Position numbers and translations under genes: made by a program. Shown one piece after another: positions 14,474 to 18,564 of a stretch of 18,564 bases of DNA. The notes below the pieces were generated by a model. The model was given only the letters and a program-made list of their open reading frames with translations. It did no database searches and was not told where the DNA came from. Numbering within the stretch: the stretch's first letter is position 1; the number at the start of each line of letters is the position of its first letter. The DNA is from JAAZMA01 sp036720245 (GTDB taxonomy: Bacteria > Bacillota > Clostridia > Tissierellales > Tepidimicrobiaceae), in the NCBI GenBank assembly GCA_036720245.1, contig DAIMNI010000044.1, forward strand, positions 1-18,564, written 5' to 3'.

Positions 14474-14569
14474 GATTTGGTTCCTTATAGGTAATCTAAA
14501 ATCTCTTTGGAGACATTAATGCTTTTAGAAGGTATATCTCGTTTCAATTCCTTATGGTAATCAAAAATT
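14474..14569 (-). CRISPR. CRISPR array remnant: two repeats, one 37-nt spacer
   Basis: Plus-strand 14541-14569 begins GTTTCAATTCCTTATGGTAA and 14474-14503 reads with the same core, TTCCTTATAGGTAATCTAAA. The shared core TTCCTTAT(A)GGTAATC(T/A)AAAAT is about 22 bases; between the two lies unique DNA 14504-14540 (37 nt), a typical type I-B spacer length. Read on the minus strand, the repeat ends GGAATTGAAAC, the well-known 3' end of many clostridial type I-B repeats. The left copy has a degenerate outer end (GGAACCAAATC), as leader-distal terminal repeats often do. One copy has a single-base deletion. No cas genes and no third repeat are in the window, so this is an orphan relic. Confidence 0.6.
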
Positions 14570-14593
14570 AAATGTCGTCGCCCACAGGGTTTC

Positions 14594-14835
14594 TGAAAGT
14601 TCATTTAAAAATTTCCTAAAATTTTCTTCAATCTGTTATGATTCTGCCATTAGTCTTGTAAATATATAGGTACTAGGGCATCATTAAATCTCTTTATAAT
14701 GGTCATGGGAAGTCTGATTTTTCTATATTCATGAGGCTTATAAGGTCCACTTAACATATCTGCTATATTCCAAATCATATTAGCTTTTTCTTGCATATTT
14801 ATTCCTATTTGTTCATTTCTATATATTTCATTCAT
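14594..14835 (-). pseudogene. hsdM: Type I restriction-modification methyltransferase (HsdM) remnant
   Basis: Reads from ATG at 14835 (ribosome binding site AAGGGG): MNEIYRNEQIGINMQEKANM followed by IWNIADMLSGPYKPHEYRKIRLPMTIIKRFNDALVP, the standard N-terminal domain of HsdM. Similarity stops after ALVP at about residue 56 and the frame ends at 14650. HsdM proteins are about 500 or more residues with the NPPY/NPPF methylase motif, all missing. In another frame right after the break, LMAES-stop-QIEENFRKFLNELS (about 14657-14594) resembles the helical C-terminal tail of HsdM-type enzymes, so an internal deletion that joined both ends is plausible, but that tail is weakly supported. No hsdR or hsdS is visible. 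Confidence 0.75.
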
Positions 14836-14865
14836 GAAAAGACCCCTTATTATAGAATTAAAAAG

Positions 14866-14893
14866 CCGTTCCCTATATTTTTATAGAGAACGG
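14866..14893 (-). terminator. Terminator of the PTS-transketolase operon
   Basis: Twelve-position stem 14866-14877 / 14882-14893 (CCGTTC-C-CTATA with TATAG-A-GAACGG, one mismatch) and a 4-base loop; on the minus strand it is followed by CTTTTTAAT. Lies 41 bases after the transketolase stop. Confidence 0.85.
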
Positions 14894-14934
14894 ACTTATA
14901 TTTAGAACAGGGGATATCATTTCTATAACTTTGG

Positions 14935-16899
14935 TTAATTATTGAAGGATTTATACACATTAACAATGTTTTCAGAATTAAATCCTAATGCTTTGATCAA
15001 TTCTCCACCATTGGCTGATTTGCCAAAATGGTCAATTGCTATTATCTTACCTTCTGTTCCTAAATATCTTTCCCAGCCAAAAGAACTTCCTGCTTCTATT
15101 ACTAATCTTTTTTTAATATTAGGGTCTAACACAGAATCTTTGTATTCAAATAGTTCCCAGCTTGGCATACTTATTACATCTACATAATTGCCCTCTATTT
15201 CTAATTTTTTCTGCGCCTCTATTGCCAAATGAACCTCAGAACCTGTAGCTATTAGAATTCCCTTAGCTGGTTTTTTGGATTTGGAAATTATATAGGCCCC
15301 TTTTTCTACGCCTTCATATTTGGTTCCTTCTAATATTGGCACATTTTGTCTTCCTAATATTAATGCAGTAGGGCTGTTTATATTTTCAACAGCCAATTTC
15401 CACGCATATAGGGTTTCATTTCCATCAGCCGGCCTAATAACATTTATATTAGGCATTGCCCTCAAAGATGCTAGATGTTCTATTGGTTGATGGGTAGGGC
15501 CATCCTGTCCTACAGCTACACTATCATGAGTAAATATATATATAACTGGTGTTCCCATTAGAGCAGATAATCTAATGGCTGCTCTCATATAGTCAGAGAA
15601 TACTAAAAATGTGCCACAATATCCTCTTACTCCACCATGTAATGTTACACCATTACATATACAGGCCATAGTAAATTCTCTAACACCAAAGTGTAGATTT
15701 GCCCCTTTAAAATCATCCTTACTAACAAAGCTATTCTCCTCAATAGTAGTTTTATTAGAGGAGGCTAAATCCGCCGAACCACCAAATAATTTAGGATAGA
15801 TTTTATATATATTATTTAGGGCCTTCCCAGATGCAGTCCTAGTTGCCACCTCTCCATCTAAATATCTTGGTAGATTTTCCATTGGAATTTCTACTTTATT
15901 AGAAATTATACTAATTAGTTCTTCTGCTAATTCTGGATATTCAATTTTATATTGTTCCAATAATTTGTTCCATTCATCCTCTGCTTTAGCTCCCTCTTTT
16001 ATAACAGAACTTACATTTTCTTTTACTTCTGATGGTACAAAGAACTTTTCAGTATATTCCCAACCATATTCAGCTTTAATTAATTCTACCTCCTCTGCTC
16101 CTACTGGATTACTATGAATCTTAGAAGTACCCTGAAGATTTGGTGAACCATATCCAATAATATTTTTAACTTCTATTAGGGTTGGTTTTTCTTTTTGTTC
16201 CTTTGCTAAGGTAATTGCCTCATAAACTTTTTCTATATTGTTCCCATCATTAACTAATATAGTATTCCAACCTAAGGCTTGGAATTTTTTAAGTGTATCT
16301 TCTGTAAAGGTATAATCCGTGTCTCCATCGGAACAAACTCCATTGGAATCGTAAAGCACAACTAGTTTCCCAAGTCCTAAATGTCCTGCTAGAGATGCAG
16401 CTTCGGTAGTAACCCCCTCCATTAGATCCCCATCTCCACATATTGTATAGGTATAGTGGTCTATAATTGGGAAGCCTTCTCTATTGTACTTTTCTGCTAA
16501 ATGTTTTTCTGCTATTGCAAATCCTACTGTCATTGCAAATCCTTGTCCTAAAGGACCTGTTGTAGCTTCTACTCCAGGAGTTACACCTACTTCTGGATGT
16601 CCTGGTGTTCTACTATCTGCAGTTCTAAAAGCTTTTAAATCTTCTATATTTAGATCATATCCAAATAGATGTAATAAGCTATATTGTAGTATAGAACCAT
16701 GACCTGAAGTCAATATAAATCTATCCCTATTAAACCAATCAGGATTTTTGGGATTATATTTCATAATATATCTCCAAAGGGTATATGCCATTGGTGCTGA
16801 ACCTAAAGGCATCCCTAAATGTCCATGATTTGCATTTTCTACACTATCAATACACAATAATCTAATTGTATCTACAGATAGTTGATCAATTTCCCTCAT
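14935..16899 (-). CDS. tkt: Transketolase
   Basis: Thiamine-diphosphate enzyme moving two-carbon units between ketose and aldose phosphates in the non-oxidative pentose phosphate pathway. 654 residues, complete. Seen: NANHGHLGMPLG (24-33), GHPEVGVTPGVEATTGPLGQG (100-120), the ThDP/metal motif GDGDLMEG...YDSN (155-186), the activating glutamate in FGVREFTMA (E408), the pyrimidine domain GYCGTFLVFSDY, HDSVAVGQDGPTHQPIE and the C-terminal domain with IATGSEVHLA. Ribosome binding site AGGAGG, 7 bases from ATG. Starts 28 bases after the PTS IIC gene, so the three genes form one operon; this suggests the imported substrate is a pentose-level compound (ascorbate, pentitol or similar) routed to xylulose 5-phosphate. 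Confidence 0.97.
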   Translation of the reverse strand: MREIDQLSVDTIRLLCIDSVENANHGHLGMPLGSAPMAYTLWRYIMKYNPKNPDWFNRDRFILTSGHGSILQYSLLHLFGYDLNIEDLKAFRTADSRTPGHPEVGVTPGVEATTGPLGQGFAMTVGFAIAEKHLAEKYNREGFPIIDHYTYTICGDGDLMEGVTTEAASLAGHLGLGKLVVLYDSNGVCSDGDTDYTFTEDTLKKFQALGWNTILVNDGNNIEKVYEAITLAKEQKEKPTLIEVKNIIGYGSPNLQGTSKIHSNPVGAEEVELIKAEYGWEYTEKFFVPSEVKENVSSVIKEGAKAEDEWNKLLEQYKIEYPELAEELISIISNKVEIPMENLPRYLDGEVATRTASGKALNNIYKIYPKLFGGSADLASSNKTTIEENSFVSKDDFKGANLHFGVREFTMACICNGVTLHGGVRGYCGTFLVFSDYMRAAIRLSALMGTPVIYIFTHDSVAVGQDGPTHQPIEHLASLRAMPNINVIRPADGNETLYAWKLAVENINSPTALILGRQNVPILEGTKYEGVEKGAYIISKSKKPAKGILIATGSEVHLAIEAQKKLEIEGNYVDVISMPSWELFEYKDSVLDPNIKKRLVIEAGSSFGWERYLGTEGKIIAIDHFGKSANGGELIKALGFNSENIVNVYKSFNN

Positions 16900-16927
16900 A
16901 TTATTTCCTCCTATATTAATTGTTACT

Positions 16928-18196
16928 TTATTTTGTAAATAACCTACCTATATAATAAATAAGCAATCCTACCACATTAAAATCAGTCTCTGGGAATGCT
17001 GTTCCGCTTAATCCTATATCTGCCATTATTGGATATGATAAAGCAGGCCCTACTGCAATTAATATACCTACAACAAAACTACCAAGTATACACCCTTTCC
17101 ATCCACCAGTTGCATTTCCAAATACTCCTGCTGTAGCACCTATGAAGAAGTATGGAACAGCAACAGGAATTATTACAGGTAAATTTAATAGTCCAAATAC
17201 TACCATGCAAAGCAATCCACCTAAATAACTAGATAGGAATCCAAGTATAGTTGCTTTTGGAGCAAATGCAAATACTACTGGACAGTCTAAAGCTGGTTTT
17301 GCATTTGGTATTAGTTTTTCTGATATGCCAACAAAAGCATCTACAATTTCACCTAATAACATTCTAACACCTGTGATTATTACATAAAGTGCAGCGGCAA
17401 ATGTTAAACCTTGGAATAGTGGATATACTAACCAATTTACTCCTCCAGATAATTCCTCGACAAAGGCCTTTCCTGATGCAATCGCAGATATATAGAAGAA
17501 TATTATCATAGTTAAACTTACACCTACTACATAATCCTCAAATATAGATAACCAAGAAGGTAAATTGACATTCTCTGTACTTTCTTCTGGAGTTCCCACT
17601 TTAGAACCAATCCAACCTGATATAGCATATCCTAATGTTACATAATGGCCCATGGCTATATCATCACTACCTGTTACTTTTCTCATATAGGGTTGAGCTA
17701 TTGCTGGGAAAATTGCTGCACAAATACCTAATATGATTCCACCTGCAATTGCTATTACTCCATTTGATACTCCTAAAGCCTTCATCATTACTGTTATAAG
17801 TGCTGCTAAATAAAGATTATGTTGTCCAGTTAAGAATATATATTTAAATCTGGATATTCTAGCAAAAATAAGATTAAATAAAAATCCTAATACCATTACT
17901 AGAGATACTACTGTACCAAATTTATCTTGAGCCAATGCTGTAACCGCTTCTGCCAAAGGCAATACCCCTTCTAGTCCAAAACCTTTACTAAATAAAGCTT
18001 GAAAACTATCCAATGCAGTAACTACTGCACCAGAACCAATTGTAAATATTAAAAATCCAACTATGGTCTTTAATGTTCCTGTTATTATTTCGCTTACAGC
18101 TTTCTTTTGAAGTATTAGCCCAATTAATGCCATTAAACCAACTAAAATTGCTGCTGAGCCTAGTAAGTCATAAACTATTGCCTTTAAAACTTCCAC
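16928..18196 (-). CDS. ulaA: PTS ascorbate-type transporter subunit IIC (UlaA/SgaT family)
   Basis: Membrane permease of the ascorbate-galactitol PTS group. 422 residues with about ten to twelve hydrophobic segments, for example AAILVGLMALIGLIL near residue 15-30 and VIAIAGGIILGICAAIFPAIA near 147-167. The segment FKYIFLTGQHNLYLAALITVMMKALG and GYAISGWIGSKVG are family signatures. Start is GTG at 18196, 7 bases after GGGGG; the overlapping ATG is out of frame. IIB is directly upstream and transketolase downstream; IIA is not in the window and probably lies to the right. The true sugar is unproven: family members also import pentitols and other compounds. Confidence 0.9.
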   Translation of the reverse strand: MEVLKAIVYDLLGSAAILVGLMALIGLILQKKAVSEIITGTLKTIVGFLIFTIGSGAVVTALDSFQALFSKGFGLEGVLPLAEAVTALAQDKFGTVVSLVMVLGFLFNLIFARISRFKYIFLTGQHNLYLAALITVMMKALGVSNGVIAIAGGIILGICAAIFPAIAQPYMRKVTGSDDIAMGHYVTLGYAISGWIGSKVGTPEESTENVNLPSWLSIFEDYVVGVSLTMIIFFYISAIASGKAFVEELSGGVNWLVYPLFQGLTFAAALYVIITGVRMLLGEIVDAFVGISEKLIPNAKPALDCPVVFAFAPKATILGFLSSYLGGLLCMVVFGLLNLPVIIPVAVPYFFIGATAGVFGNATGGWKGCILGSFVVGILIAVGPALSYPIMADIGLSGTAFPETDFNVVGLLIYYIGRLFTK

Positions 18197-18225
18197 ATTA
18201 ATTCCCCCTTTTCATAATATTAAAG

Positions 18226-18504
18226 CTACTTTACTTCATCAAAAAATTTCTCTAGCTTTTCTTTTATCTCCTCCTTGTCCATTAAATTGTTAATGCCAAT
18301 GACATATTTTCCTTTGCCTTCTAATTCCTGTGCCAAATCTGCCATTGCAATTAATAAATCTCCTTTAAACGTACGGACTGCAGACAATTCATCATGGAGT
18401 ACCTTTAAATCAAATTTGTTTTCTTTCACAACTTGATCTACTTTGATTTTTAACATCATACTACTTCCCATGCCAGTTCTACAGGTTATTAATGCTGTTT
18501 TCAT
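18226..18504 (-). CDS. ulaB: PTS lactose/ascorbate-type subunit IIB (UlaB/SgaB family)
   Basis: Cytosolic phosphocarrier passing phosphate from IIA to the sugar crossing IIC. 92 residues, complete. The N-terminal phosphorylation loop ITCRTGMGSSMMLKIKVDQV carries the phosphocysteine at Cys8. ATG at 18504 follows a strong GAGGAGGGG site. It ends 29 bases before the IIC gene. The first gene of the operon inside the window, preceded by an inverted repeat. Confidence 0.93.
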   Translation of the reverse strand: MKTALITCRTGMGSSMMLKIKVDQVVKENKFDLKVLHDELSAVRTFKGDLLIAMADLAQELEGKGKYVIGINNLMDKEEIKEKLEKFFDEVK

Positions 18505-18522
18505 TTTAACCCCTCCTCGTAT

Positions 18523-18562
18523 AATATGTTTAGAACTACTTTTTTAGGGTTCTAAACATATT
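18523..18562 (-). promoter_or_regulatory. 14-base inverted repeat upstream of the PTS operon
   Basis: Perfect arms AATATGTTTAGAAC (18523-18536) and GTTCTAAACATATT (18549-18562) with a 12-base loop, ending 13 bases before the IIB ribosome binding site region. No T-run follows on the minus strand, so it is unlikely to be a simple terminator; a regulator operator or a leader hairpin is more likely. The right side of the site is cut by the window end. Confidence 0.55.
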
Positions 18563-18564
18563 TA

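Noticed and set aside
14485..14604. Minus-strand frame of 39 codons starting MNFQKPCGRRHL and ending KEILDYL
   Set aside because: No ribosome binding site, and it covers the two CRISPR-like repeats and their spacer; the repeat structure explains the sequence better.

Overview
This is an AT-rich window from a low-GC Firmicute. The strong GGAGG-type ribosome binding sites, the UlaA/UlaB-type PTS genes, the LacI/CcpA-type operator and the S-layer-homology (SLH) protein suggest an anaerobic, probably amino-acid-fermenting member of the Clostridia/Tissierellia. That placement is inference, because no rRNA or other marker gene is present. Every convincing gene lies on the minus strand, so the window reads biologically from right (18564) to left (1).

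Reading in gene order: (1) 18504-14935 holds a PTS IIB-IIC pair of the ascorbate (Ula) type followed by a full-length transketolase, closed by a terminator at 14866-14893; this looks like uptake and pentose-phosphate entry of a sugar acid, pentose or pentitol. (2) About 14890-13593 is a graveyard of defence-type genes: a type I methyltransferase (HsdM) fragment, a two-repeat CRISPR remnant that is not covered by any real gene, a possible IS200/IS605 transposase tail, a PIN-domain toxin-type gene broken by an internal deletion, and a 43-residue small ORF coupled to it. A 49-nt perfect palindrome ends this region. (3) 13522-4859 is a set of enzymes that all fit D-amino acid or peptidoglycan-peptide chemistry: DppA D-aminopeptidase, M19 dipeptidase, a secreted YcdB/PepSY-SLH protein, a class A beta-lactamase-fold serine hydrolase without a signal peptide, a DmpA-type P1 aminopeptidase, an aspartate/glutamate-type racemase, a PuuD-type gamma-glutamyl hydrolase and an alanine-racemase-family enzyme. 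(4) 4769-1 is a maltodextrin/glycogen operon (GH31 alpha-glucosidase, 4-alpha-glucanotransferase, glycogen phosphorylase) behind a clear promoter with a LacI/CcpA-type operator. The phosphorylase is cut off at residue ~336, where the sequence changes abruptly, probably at a mobile-element end.

The most interesting coherent unit is region 3. Two peptidases that attack D-residue peptides, a hydrolase with a penicillin-recognising fold but no deacylating glutamate, a self-processing aminopeptidase, a gamma-glutamyl hydrolase and two racemases would together dismantle a peptide such as L-Ala-gamma-D-Glu-diamino acid-D-Ala and convert the D-amino acids. The dppA and serine-hydrolase genes share an identical 17-nt leader segment just before their start codons. 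The assignment of the pathway is inference; the enzyme families are visible in the sequence.
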